From an uncultured Oxalobacter sp. (GTDB taxonomy: Bacteria > Pseudomonadota > Gammaproteobacteria > Burkholderiales > Burkholderiaceae_D): DNA of 8,620 nt. Location: the NCBI GenBank assembly GCA_937916185.1, contig CALGGD010000432.1, forward strand, positions 1 to 8,620, given 5' to 3'. Of the stretch, positions 1-6,052 are shown piece by piece. A model generated the notes under the pieces. The model did no database searches. It saw nothing but the letters and a program-made list of their open reading frames with translations, and was not told the origin of the DNA. Position 1 is the first letter of the stretch. Every line of letters begins with the position of its first letter. The position numbers were made by a program, and so were the translations under genes.

Positions 1-782
1 AAGATGCCAGGCGGCAAGCCAATAAGACGACCCAATTGAACGAACAGGTTTCCATTGCAATAGATGAGGTCATGGAGATGAGACCGACTTTCGGTGTACG
101 GCGGATAACCGCCTTTATCAACCAGCAACATTGCCTGTTCAACCTGCCACGCATCAACCACAAACGGGTGGAACGCATAATGAAGGAAAGGAACCTCCTG
201 TTCCCGGAAGCCTCCGGCAGCGGCAAAGCCAGGGACCATGATGGGCAGGTCTCAACTCCCCGTCCCAACATGCGGTGGTGTTCCGATGGGTTTGAGATCA
301 GATGCCAGAACCGTGAGATTGTGACAGCTGGGGTGATAATGGACTGCTGCGACCGGGAGATCATCTCGTATTCAGCCCGTCAGGGGCGCGGGTTGACAGA
401 CGGCATGGTGCAGGATGCCCTCATACTGGCTTTTGACAGGCGTTGCACGGAGCTTGATCTGGCAAATCAGCCCCTCCAGTTCCTGAGTGACAATGGAGCC
501 GCCTACATATCCAAGGAAACCCAGAAGGTTGAGGCACTGCTGGGCATAACCGATTGCAAGACACCGGTACGCAGTCCCCAGTCCAATGGCATGGCAGAAA
601 GTCTGGTCAGGACATTGAAGCGGGACTATTTCGGATGCATGGATATCCCCGACGCAAAGACCGCGTTACGCATCCTGCCTGAAGTCATTGCCAAGTACAA
701 CGAGACGCATCCACATTCGGCATTGAAATACCTGTCACCACGTGAATTCCGGAGACAGTGGTTTGAGGCAGAGGGGGGGTGA
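1..782 (+). CDS. IS3-family (IS2-group) transposase OrfB, 5' part missing
   Basis: This is the integrase-type transposase that cuts and joins the IS ends. The frame is open to the left edge of the window (first full codon at base 3), so the TTG at 36 is not a real start. IS2-type OrfB is about 300 residues and about 259 codons are visible. An HTH_21-like segment (PTFGVRRITAFIN) precedes an rve catalytic core. Numbering from the TTG codon, the DDE residues are D84 (in RWCSDGFE), D152 (in LSDNG) and E188 (in SNGMAES), with 35 residues between the last two as in DD35E enzymes. The C-terminus has the HPHSALKYLSPREF motif. The RWCSDGFE and DCCDRE motifs point to the IS2 group. IS2 makes an OrfAB fusion by frameshifting, but that site is off the window. 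The catalytic part is undamaged, so the element could be active. Confidence 0.93.
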   Translation, partial: DARRQANKTTQLNEQVSIAIDEVMEMRPTFGVRRITAFINQQHCLFNLPRINHKRVERIMKERNLLFPEASGSGKARDHDGQVSTPRPNMRWCSDGFEIRCQNREIVTAGVIMDCCDREIISYSARQGRGLTDGMVQDALILAFDRRCTELDLANQPLQFLSDNGAAYISKETQKVEALLGITDCKTPVRSPQSNGMAESLVRTLKRDYFGCMDIPDAKTALRILPEVIAKYNETHPHSALKYLSPREFRRQWFEAEGG

Positions 783-815
783 TTGCTGATTGACAGGATG
801 TTTTTTTGAGAAAAA

Positions 816-1046
816 CTATGAATTTAATATAAGATTGTCTGTGTGTCCTGATTTATGGGGTGCAATGCATGTAGGGGTTGTGAAGATGAACCTGAACTCA
901 TCGACGGTATCCAACTGTTCCTTCAGTTCGTTGTAGGCATAGAGGGAGAAACAGGCTGCTGCAATTGAGACCTTGGAACCTAACTTGATAGACCGAGCCA
1001 TGTCATCACGGACGATATCAGTTACATTGTTGAATATCTTCATCAT
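816..1046 (-). pseudogene. 5' remnant of a PLD-like/SNF2-type helicase gene, truncated by the IS
   Basis: The frame starts MMKIFNNVTDIVRDDM and continues through SKVSIAAACFSLYAYNELKEQL to EFRFIFTTPT. From memory this is the start of a conserved family of large helicases (about 1000 residues or more) with an N-terminal phospholipase D-like nuclease fold and a SNF2/DEAD-like helicase core. They are usually encoded beside DNA methyltransferases in restriction-like loci. Only 59 native codons remain (1046 down to 870). The last 17 codons, CIAPHKSGHTDNLILNS, come from the terminal repeat of the IS read backwards. No PLD catalytic HKD motif or helicase motif is left, so the product cannot work. ATG at 1046 or the next ATG at 1043 could be the start; the ribosome binding site is weak. 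The rest of the gene should lie beyond the left end of the IS. Confidence 0.75.
831..869 (+). repeat. Putative right inverted repeat of the IS2-group element
   Basis: The stretch from about 831 to 869 contains TTGTCTG, then TCCTGATTTATGGGG, and ends in TGCA. It resembles what I remember of IS2-group right ends (TTGTCTG, then a GATT and GGGG block, then the tip). It lies about 50-90 bases after the OrfB stop, a normal distance. It cannot be matched to a left repeat because that end is outside the window. Confidence 0.55.
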
Positions 1047-1114
1047 TTGAAAAGGGAACCTGTCCTACAGAACTTTCATAATCCTAATAAACCGTGCATC
1101 GGAAAATCAAATCC

Positions 1115-1921
1115 TCATTTTTTCTTGAAAACAATCTTTGTCTGCCCTGTCTTCTTGTTGAAATAGCAGGTCACAGTATGGCGGATATAGGCGCCATAAT
1201 CATTTTGGATCAGGATGTCACGTTCACGTCTTTTCAGCCAGAAATCATTCGGTTTCTTGTTTGCCCACTCGAATCCCGGCAATGGTCCAGTAATCATGTC
1301 ATCAACCGGTTTCCAGTCCCTGTCCACCGATGGGCTTATCGCATAGTAACAGGCCTGAACGGCGTTTTTATAGGCTGGTGAACCGCCACATACATACTTG
1401 TCCGTACATTTTTCTATCGGGTCATTGGGTGACGGTTTCTTGCTTTCAGGGGATTTACTGTACCGTTCAGCCGCTTCTTCAGCTTTCTTGAAATCCTCAC
1501 TGCCAATCTTGGGCAAGGTCTTTTCAAATGCATCCAGGTCTGCGATGGCATCACGGATTTTCATGCCTGAACGGACAGCTGGCAGTTTACTGTACGGACC
1601 AACATCCTTTCCCTGCATAACCAGCGTATTCCTTTTCGTTATGTACATATCCCATCTTTTGAGTTTTTCGAGGTCGTCAGATGAAATGTTCAGTCTATAA
1701 GATGGCGTATCCTCAAAAAATGCCTGGTATTCAGAGAGTTCACGTTTTTCTTCGTCGGACAATGGTTGGAGGAATGTCTCTATAGGACGATGCCAGTCTT
1801 TGACCGGCACTCTGGGAATAGTCATGTCCAGCGGTTCTTTGTAAGAAGCAGAAGGCTTGCATCCTGAGAGGCCTGCACCCAGGAAGAACATCAACAGGAT
1901 TGTTCCGAACAGCCGTTTCAT
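1115..1921 (-). CDS. Putative lipoprotein of unknown function
   Basis: I do not recognise a family. The start is placed at ATG 1921 rather than the ATG at 1954 because MKRLFGTILLMFFLGAGLSGC is a good lipoprotein signal from this point: basic start, hydrophobic core and lipobox LSGC with the lipid-accepting cysteine at residue 21. A weak purine run (AGAG) lies about 6 bases upstream. The product is 268 residues. The mature part is charged and mostly helical in the middle (the SDDLEKLKRWDMYI and EDFKKAEEAAERYSKSPESKKPS stretches), with a Lys/Pro/Ser linker. The last third has four cysteines (KCTDKYVC, VQAC, VTC) that could form disulfides in the periplasm. It ends in a basic KIVFKKK tail. The residue after Cys is Lys, so outer-membrane sorting is expected from the +2 rule. 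It is probably transcribed from its own leader region. Confidence 0.75.
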   Translation of the reverse strand: MKRLFGTILLMFFLGAGLSGCKPSASYKEPLDMTIPRVPVKDWHRPIETFLQPLSDEEKRELSEYQAFFEDTPSYRLNISSDDLEKLKRWDMYITKRNTLVMQGKDVGPYSKLPAVRSGMKIRDAIADLDAFEKTLPKIGSEDFKKAEEAAERYSKSPESKKPSPNDPIEKCTDKYVCGGSPAYKNAVQACYYAISPSVDRDWKPVDDMITGPLPGFEWANKKPNDFWLKRRERDILIQNDYGAYIRHTVTCYFNKKTGQTKIVFKKK

Positions 1922-2079
1922 TTTTTCTCTAGCGGATATGCTGTCTGAAAACAAAGACAGACAGCCAATTAAAAACAGGATTGCCTTCTTAATCGGTAAC
2001 TAGATATATCATAACTGAAATCGAAACGATTTTTGATAATCACAATATTGTGGTCAGCATGTTGTCTGCCATGCCATGG
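1922..2079 (-). promoter_or_regulatory. Leader and possible promoter/operator region of the lipoprotein gene
   Basis: This 158-base AT-rich gap lies between the kinase stop and the lipoprotein start. On the minus strand a TATGAT box (2008-2013) is a fair -10, but the hexamer 17 bases upstream (2031-2036, TCAAAA) is a poor -35. Three dyads sit around it: AAATCG-AAA-CGATTT (2018-2032, between the two boxes), the perfect 12-base palindrome CACAATATTGTG (2041-2052), and GATATATC (2003-2010). The dyad in the spacer is where a repressor could bind. This is inference from position only. Confidence 0.35.
1940..1965 (-). promoter_or_regulatory. Stem-loop in the 5' leader of the lipoprotein gene
   Basis: GCTGTCTG (1940-1947) and CAGACAGC (1958-1965) are perfect 8-base inverted arms around a 10-base loop. 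On the transcript the hairpin ends 18 bases before the ATG at 1921. No run of U follows it on either strand, so it is not an ordinary terminator. It could stabilise the leader or bind a regulator. Confidence 0.4.
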
Positions 2080-2565
2080 CTATTGCCTGACAACAAAATA
2101 GGCATCAAATCCTTCATCCAGGGTTGGCAGGACAAAGTTGTTCTTGAAAGACTGTACCCGTTGCAGTGAGAGGGTTTGGTTCTTTCTCATCGCAATCCGT
2201 TTCCTGATTTCATGATCTGATGGCGGTTCAAAATAGATGCAGACTGTCCGAAAGCCATATTCCCTGGCTGTCTGGCAGAGCTTCCTGCGGGTGTCTGGGT
2301 TGCCGTTTGTCCGGTCGATGACAAAAGGTTTGCCAGCCTCGAAATGCGACATGACCTGATTCTGGAAGGTTTTCTCAGCATCTTTGATGGATTCGAAGAA
2401 AATCTGGTCATAGGTCGTGCCCTGCTGCTCTGCCTTTGCAAGGATGATGGCATCAGAGGAAAGGCATGGCAGTCCTGAAAGGACAGGATCCTTCCCGGCA
2501 AAGGTTGATTTGCCTGAATAGGGTATGCCGCATAGCAGGTAGAGGGTTCGGTCGGCTTCGTGCAT
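2080..2565 (-). CDS. Small P-loop kinase, AAA_33 (polynucleotide kinase-like) family
   Basis: A cytoplasmic ATP-binding protein of 161 residues, the usual size for single-domain members of this family. The Walker A motif GIPYSGKST is at residues 13-21. SSD at 36-38 matches the position where related kinases hold a catalytic Asp. VIDRTN at 82-87 is the DxTN motif typical of the group, replacing a standard Walker B. The basic segment EIRKRIAMRKNQ resembles the arginine-bearing lid. The family transfers phosphate from ATP to nucleic acid ends, small molecules or other substrates; the sequence does not show which. No phosphatase or ligase domain is attached. The ATG at 2565 is used; an AGAG purine patch lies upstream. 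It follows the exported-protein gene by 45 bases on the same strand, with a hairpin between them, so they may share a transcript. Confidence 0.85.
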   Translation of the reverse strand: MHEADRTLYLLCGIPYSGKSTFAGKDPVLSGLPCLSSDAIILAKAEQQGTTYDQIFFESIKDAEKTFQNQVMSHFEAGKPFVIDRTNGNPDTRRKLCQTAREYGFRTVCIYFEPPSDHEIRKRIAMRKNQTLSLQRVQSFKNNFVLPTLDEGFDAYFVVRQ

Positions 2566-2578
2566 GGTTTTTCACTCT

Positions 2579-2611
2579 AGCAGGGACAATGTTCTTCCCG
2601 GGTTCCCTGCT
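2579..2611 (-). promoter_or_regulatory. Intergenic stem-loop between exported-protein and kinase genes
   Basis: AGCAGGGA (2579-2586) and TCCCTGCT (2604-2611) form a perfect 8-base stem with a 17-base loop. The hairpin begins on the last base of the upstream stop codon and ends 13 bases before the kinase ATG. The minus-strand transcript continues AGAGUGAAAAACC, with no U-run. A weak attenuator, a processing hairpin or a translation control element are all possible. Confidence 0.35.
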
Positions 2612-3138
2612 CATTCTTCCCTGTCAGGATTTGTCCACCCAGGCTTGAAGGACTTGGCAATTGAAGTGCATAGCGGTTTCATGGCTTTGGTACGGGAAGC
2701 AGGATACCGGATAATCAGACCATTCTTATACTGGTCATTGATGAAATACTTTTCATAGACACCTCCGCGTGTTTCACGGTAGGCGATTACATACCAGTTC
2801 TTGCCATGTGCCTTGTAAGTCGCATAAGGATGTTGCCTCAATGCTTCCCGGTAGGCACTCAGGAGAGTTTCACCTGTGAAGTTGTAGTCTCCCCAGACAA
2901 CAACCGAATCGTTACGCCTGTCAAAGAATGAACGGGCATTGCGTTCTTCAGCAGGTGGATTGGCTTTGAAACTTTTGGGAACATCGATAGAAAAACCAAA
3001 ACGGCTGTTGACGTAATGCTGGTAACCGCTTCCCTGTGAGCCTGTTTCTGAAATGGAATCAGCCAAAACAGGTCTAATGGATGACACCGTAACTGTGGCT
3101 GCAGCCATCATTGCAGAGAGGAGGATTTTTTTCATCAT
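2611..3138 (-). CDS. Exported protein of unknown function
   Basis: A secreted or periplasmic protein of about 175 residues. The N-terminus reads (M)MKKILLSAMMAAATVTVSS and has a typical signal peptide; cleavage after VLA, before DSISETG, is likely. The mature part starts with a short flexible stretch, then HYVNSRFGFSIDVPKSF. This kind of RFGFSIDVP opening recurs in many exported proteobacterial proteins without an assigned job. The rest (VVVWGDYNF, KNWYVIAYRETRGGVYEKYFI, LIIRYPASR) alternates beta strands, fitting a small beta-rich fold. There is one cysteine in the mature chain. Start choice: codons TTG-ATG-ATG stand in a row (3141, 3138, 3135). I use the first ATG, with a GAAG patch 5 bases upstream; the second ATG is equally possible. 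The gene is divergent from the exported-protein gene starting at 3256. Confidence 0.75.
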   Translation of the reverse strand: MMKKILLSAMMAAATVTVSSIRPVLADSISETGSQGSGYQHYVNSRFGFSIDVPKSFKANPPAEERNARSFFDRRNDSVVVWGDYNFTGETLLSAYREALRQHPYATYKAHGKNWYVIAYRETRGGVYEKYFINDQYKNGLIIRYPASRTKAMKPLCTSIAKSFKPGWTNPDREE

Positions 3139-3255
3139 CAATACTTCAGGTCTTTGTGGTATGTTCTATTTTGCCAGAAGTCAGGGATGCTTTTTAACAC
3201 ATACCTGCTTTCTAGGGGTATGCTTTCAGAAAATGACAATCTGATCAGGATGACA

Positions 3256-3690
3256 ATGAAACGATGGAATTTGTTTAAAGGGTTTTGTGTGGGTGTCTTG
3301 GCTTTATCGTGCCTGTCTGCGCAGGCAAAGCCGCTGACGGATGATGAGAAGCTGCTGGACCAGGCGGTCCAGGATTTCTGGCAGCATATGGAAAAAGGTG
3401 AAACCGGCATGGCTGGGGCGATTGTGAAGATTGCCGACTGTTATGACTCCCCTTCCACCAACAAGCTTTACTGCCTTTACTACGATTACACGGCAAGGAC
3501 GGTGGATGCAGATGTGCGCCAGATGCTTGAGATTGAGACCCCACCGGATTTCTTTTCAGATGAGGCGTTCGGGGAACGTATCGCCAAGCATGTCTATCTG
3601 CCGAACGGTTCTGACCTGGAAGAAACCAATGAGCACCTGAAGAACCTGTCCTATAAGATCGAGGAGAGGTTGGATAAGCTGGTGAAGTAG
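3256..3690 (+). CDS. Small exported protein of unknown function
   Basis: A 144-residue protein beginning MKRWNLFKGFCVGVLALSCLSAQA, a Sec signal with predicted cleavage after AQA and a mature start at KPLTDDEK. The reading frame is open further upstream (to 3154), but the extra residues do not look like a signal. AGGA at 3247-3250 sits 5 bases before the ATG at 3256, so this start is preferred; an ATG at 3250 is the alternative. The string ALSC could be a poor lipobox, so lipidation is not excluded. The mature protein is mostly acidic and helical with a cysteine pair (DCYDSPSTNKLYC) likely to form a disulfide, and a coiled-coil-like end (EETNEHLKNLSYKIEERLDKLVK). I know no family for it. The direct repeat ATGACAAT occurs at 3233 and 3250 in the leader. 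It converges on the UspA-type gene with a terminator between. Confidence 0.7.
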   Translation: MKRWNLFKGFCVGVLALSCLSAQAKPLTDDEKLLDQAVQDFWQHMEKGETGMAGAIVKIADCYDSPSTNKLYCLYYDYTARTVDADVRQMLEIETPPDFFSDEAFGERIAKHVYLPNGSDLEETNEHLKNLSYKIEERLDKLVK

Positions 3691-3696
3691 CCTTGC

Positions 3697-3736
3697 AGCT
3701 GTCCCCTACCATGGCGGTAGAGGACAGCTTCTTTCT
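3697..3736. terminator. Bidirectional terminator between convergent genes
   Basis: AGCTGTCCCCTACC (3697-3710) pairs with GGTAGAGGACAGCT (3716-3729) over 14 positions with one mismatch and a 5-base loop (ATGGC). On the plus strand the stem is followed by TTCTTTCT. It lies 7 bases after the plus-strand stop at 3690 and just beyond the minus-strand stop at 3739, filling the convergent gap. The U-rich tail favours the plus-strand gene; on the minus strand the tail is poor. Confidence 0.8.
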
Positions 3737-3738
3737 GG

Positions 3739-4158
3739 TCAGGCAGATGTTGTGATCAGGACATCACATTCTGCTTCATTGATTGCGTAATGGATTGTGC
3801 TGCCGATAAGGTAGTCTTCAAGCCTGAGCCTGTGGTGTTTGCCCAGTACCAGCAGGTCAACCCCGTTCACCTTGGCGTAGCTGAGGATTGCTTTATGCGG
3901 GACACCGATTTCGATATGGGTCTTGAACTGCCGCAGGGAACCGACCTTCTGCAACAGCTGGTCCATTTTTTCCTGTTCTTTGTCCTTGACGGTTTTGCGG
4001 TATGCCTCAAGGACTGCCGGCTCAACGTTCGAATAGAAGTTGAGGTCGGAATTCGGTGATTCACAGACACCCATCAGGATGACTTCTGCATCTTCAGGAA
4101 TGAATTTCAGCGACTGTTTGACCTGATTGATGGTGACATTGGAGAAGTCAACCGGCAT
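3739..4158 (-). CDS. UspA-family universal stress protein, N-terminus apparently shortened
   Basis: Cytoplasmic stress-response protein of the Usp fold, 139 residues from ATG 4158. The C-terminal half is typical: KTHIEIGVPHKAILSYA, then VDLLVLGKHHRLRLEDYLIGSTIHYAI and the final strand CDVLITTS. The nucleotide-binding pattern G-2x-G-9x-G-[ST] is present as G106, H109 (in place of the middle Gly) and G119-S120. This GKHH resembles the GHHQ of E. coli UspA, which does not hold ATP. The protein starts MPVDFSNV, so most of the first beta strand (usually KxILVPVDFS) is absent. An in-frame stop at 4174-4176 prevents extension, and no Shine-Dalgarno sequence precedes the ATG. It begins 29 bases after the SH3-like gene on the same strand. 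It may be a damaged gene, may start at the CTG at 4161, or may be translated by coupling. Confidence 0.8.
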   Translation of the reverse strand: MPVDFSNVTINQVKQSLKFIPEDAEVILMGVCESPNSDLNFYSNVEPAVLEAYRKTVKDKEQEKMDQLLQKVGSLRQFKTHIEIGVPHKAILSYAKVNGVDLLVLGKHHRLRLEDYLIGSTIHYAINEAECDVLITTSA

Positions 4159-4187
4159 CAGGCATGGGGGCGGTCAGGGGGCTTTTT

Positions 4188-4961
4188 TCAAGGTGCATCC
4201 ATGAAACCCCTGTCGCGGTAACAGTAGCTCATGGTGGTTATTTTCCCGTCATGGTATGTGAAGCGGAAACGGTATTCTTCTGTACCCGTTGTCACTTCAC
4301 CGTTGGCATCTTGGGGTTTTTCAATGCCAAGGATGGCCAGTTTTTCGACTGGGTCACCGACATGGATGGGACCAAAACCGGTTTTTGCGCCTTTGTAGAG
4401 GGTAATGCGGGATATTTCTGCCTGGTCAGCCCTGCGGTTGAAGTTGCTGTACTCAACGGTCATGCCTTTCCAGAAAAGTGTCTGGACGACTTTGTTGCCG
4501 AACTCGACAGCATAATTGGCATCCCTTGGCTTGCCGAATATTTTCATGCTGGACTCCGGATAAGTCCCGACATCGATGGCTATGCGAAGGTAAAGACGTT
4601 CCGGGAGCGGGATTTTTTCGGGATAATAGCCGCCTACCCGATCGACAATCCATGTCTTGGAGGGTTCCAGCCAGCCTTTGAACGGATAGACGACCTCATA
4701 CCAGTCCTGCCCGTTCTGGTCAGGTTCCACACCGGCAATCAGGATGACACGGCTGTGCGGGTATCGGCTGATGACCTTTGATTTTGTGCTTTTCCGGCTG
4801 TAAATCGGTGCTGTGTCAGCAGTCGTTCCTGTTTTTCCTGTCGTCCGCGCCCAGATGATGTTCAGGTTGTCTGGGGAATCAGCAAGTCCTGTGATGGGTA
4901 ATATTCCGATTGATGCCGCCAGCATGACGGCAAATGTCCTGTTGAACCGGTTTGCTCTCAT
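4188..4961 (-). CDS. Exported protein with SH3-like domain
   Basis: A periplasmic protein of 257 residues. The start is placed at ATG 4961, not the ATG at 4985, because AGGAGAGGTGACC directly precedes it and the protein then begins with a signal peptide (MRANRFNRTFAVMLAASIGILPITGLA, cleavage before DSPDN). Residues of about 50-107 (APIYSRKSTKSKVISRYP through DWYEVVYPFKGWLEPSKTWIV) have the layout of a bacterial SH3 domain: a start like that of SH3b domains, a charged turn and a GW-containing end. The C-terminal part (EFGNKVVQTLFWKGMTVEYSNF, GPIHVGDPVEKLAILG, FRFTYHDGKITTMSYCY) is beta-rich and not assigned to a family. SH3b domains in exported proteins often bind peptidoglycan or other wall parts; here that is inference. 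It lies between the Sel1 lipoprotein gene (73-base gap) and the UspA-type gene, probably in one transcript. Confidence 0.8.
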   Translation of the reverse strand: MRANRFNRTFAVMLAASIGILPITGLADSPDNLNIIWARTTGKTGTTADTAPIYSRKSTKSKVISRYPHSRVILIAGVEPDQNGQDWYEVVYPFKGWLEPSKTWIVDRVGGYYPEKIPLPERLYLRIAIDVGTYPESSMKIFGKPRDANYAVEFGNKVVQTLFWKGMTVEYSNFNRRADQAEISRITLYKGAKTGFGPIHVGDPVEKLAILGIEKPQDANGEVTTGTEEYRFRFTYHDGKITTMSYCYRDRGFMDAP

Positions 4962-5034
4962 GGTCACCTCTCCTATGTCTATCAACTGGTTTTCAAAGCC
5001 TCTGGCATGTTGGGATACGTTTCAAAGGCTCTGT

Positions 5035-5958
5035 TCAGCGGCATCCCCCCGCACCGTCACAGTCGCCCTGCTGCATGGCTTTGTCAGCCCAGTAGCTTGC
5101 CTTGGCTGGGTCTTTAGGCGTGCCCTTGCCGAGGCGGTAGAATACGGCGAGCTTGTCCTGCCCTTTCTGGTTTCCCTGTAAAGCGGCTTTTTCATACAGG
5201 TCTTTGGCTTTGGCATAGTCTTGGGGAACGCTGTAGCCTTTCTCATACAGCCAGCCAAGCAGTACCTGCCCTTCATCATTCCCCTGTTCAGCGGATTTCT
5301 CTGCCCAGTATCTGGCTTGGGCATAGTCCTGGGGCACGCCTTTACCCAGGTAATATATGGTGCTCAGCCTGTTCTGTGCGTTGGCATCACCCTGTTTGGC
5401 GGCTTCTTCAAACCAATGTGCCGCCTTGGCAAGGTCCTGCTGAAACCAGCGGTCATCGGTATAGATTTCGCCAAGGCTGTACTGTGCCTTGATGTTGCCT
5501 TTTCCAGCTGATTTTTCAAACCAGGCGACTGCCTTGGCATTGTCGCGGGGCAGTCCATAGCCATGCCAATACATCCAGGCAAGGTCGCACTGTGCCTCTG
5601 CATCGCCCTGCCCGGCTGACTGCTCCAGGTCTTTCAGGATGGCTTCACGTCGGGCACCGGCATCTGCATAGCCCTTTTGGGCTGAATTGCCAAACCAGTA
5701 AATGGCGCTGATCCTGCTTTTGGCAGTGCCTCTGCCTTCATGGAACATCGAAGCCAGCTCGTACTGAGCCTGGGCATCCCCTTTGATTGCCAGTGGTTCA
5801 CATGCTGCAAAGGTCTTGCAGACAGAGTTTGCACCAGTAGCTGGGGAACCTGCGGTTTCTTTGGGTTTCTTGTTCTGCATGGTGTTTTCTCCACAGGCTG
5901 ATAGACAGAAGGTCATGAGCGGTATGGCCAACAGTGCTTTCCAGTCCTTACGTTTCAT
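5035..5958 (-). CDS. Sel1-repeat lipoprotein
   Basis: A 307-residue envelope protein. The signal (MKRKDWKALLAIPLMTFCLSAC) ends in lipobox LSAC with Cys22 as the lipid site; the +2 residue is Gly. A linker follows (about 23-61, with C47 and C53), then Sel1/TPR-like 36-residue repeats: one at 62-97, a 22-residue half-repeat at 98-119, then five in strict register at 120-155, 156-191, 192-227, 228-263 and 264-299. Each has the A.Y.LG..Y..G.GV..D...A..W...AA.QG pattern. The chain ends CDGAGGCR, two cysteines close together. Sel1 arrays are helical scaffolds for protein-protein contacts, often in envelope or stress signalling; the partner is unknown. AAAGGA lies 7 bases before the ATG. Transcription likely comes from the TATAAT promoter at 6000-6028, divergent from hipBA. 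Confidence 0.92.
   Translation of the reverse strand: MKRKDWKALLAIPLMTFCLSACGENTMQNKKPKETAGSPATGANSVCKTFAACEPLAIKGDAQAQYELASMFHEGRGTAKSRISAIYWFGNSAQKGYADAGARREAILKDLEQSAGQGDAEAQCDLAWMYWHGYGLPRDNAKAVAWFEKSAGKGNIKAQYSLGEIYTDDRWFQQDLAKAAHWFEEAAKQGDANAQNRLSTIYYLGKGVPQDYAQARYWAEKSAEQGNDEGQVLLGWLYEKGYSVPQDYAKAKDLYEKAALQGNQKGQDKLAVFYRLGKGTPKDPAKASYWADKAMQQGDCDGAGGCR
5062..5601 (-). repeat. Tandem array of five 108-base Sel1 repeat units
   Basis: Five in-register repeats of 36 codons encode residues 120-299 of the lipoprotein. At the DNA level the units are only partly alike: phrases such as CCTTGGC and TACTGGG recur with drift. They are old duplications rather than a fresh expansion. Confidence 0.75.
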
Positions 5959-5999
5959 CTATGTTCCTTTCTGTTCCACACGATCGCTTGACTTGTTCC

Positions 6000-6028
6000 A
6001 TTATACAAATACAACCGTTGATTTTCAT
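6000..6028 (-). promoter_or_regulatory. Promoter of the Sel1 lipoprotein gene
   Basis: On the minus strand a perfect TATAAT (6000-6005) lies 17 bases downstream of ATGAAA (6023-6028), a 4-of-6 match to TTGACA. The box is about 42 bases before the ATG at 5958, leaving room for a short leader with the AAAGGA site. Confidence 0.5.
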
Positions 6029-6052
6029 GGACATTCAAAGTCCTTGATTAGA

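Larger units (their letters stand above)
1..869 (+). mobile_element. IS3-family (IS2-group) insertion sequence, right part
   Basis: The element is defined by its OrfB transposase and by a plausible right terminus. The left end and OrfA lie outside the window. The right end is placed at 869 for two reasons. Read inward from there on the minus strand, the sequence begins TGCATTGCACCCC and goes on to an ACAGACAATC block, which fits the TG...CA ends and C-rich terminal repeats I recall for IS2-group elements. Also, the homology of the neighbouring minus-strand gene to its family stops at base 870. An end at 864 is the alternative. The duplicated target should start with TGTAG at 870. Seen: transposase, ends motif and homology breakpoint. 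Inferred: the exact boundary. Confidence 0.75.

Noticed and set aside
36..38. TTG as the start of the transposase
   Set aside because: The frame is open to the window edge and IS2-group OrfB proteins are longer, so this codon is internal.
1094..1381. A plus-strand open frame opposite the lipoprotein end
   Set aside because: No family features and no ribosome binding site; the lipoprotein frame on the minus strand explains the openness.
3138..3410. A minus-strand frame across the divergent promoter gap
   Set aside because: It overlaps the start of the plus-strand exported protein and carries no signal or motif; it is a chance frame.
3275..3712. A minus-strand open frame of 145 codons opposite the small exported protein
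   Set aside because: The product is rich in Ser, Pro, His and Arg as expected from antisense reading, and it would run through the terminator hairpin.
4164..4781. A long plus-strand open frame (205 codons)
   Set aside because: It lies wholly opposite the SH3-like exported protein gene, has no good start site and no family-like motif, while the minus strand has a signal peptide and a strong ribosome binding site.
4962..5034. Terminator between the Sel1 and SH3-like genes, suggested by near-repeats CCTTTGAAA and GCTTTGAAA
   Set aside because: The two copies are direct rather than inverted, and the only stem is about 5 pairs with a long loop; read-through is more likely.
5062..5601. CRISPR-like or satellite repeat array
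   Set aside because: The periodic sequence is a coding Sel1 array with a 108-base unit and drifted DNA, not conserved repeats with unique spacers.
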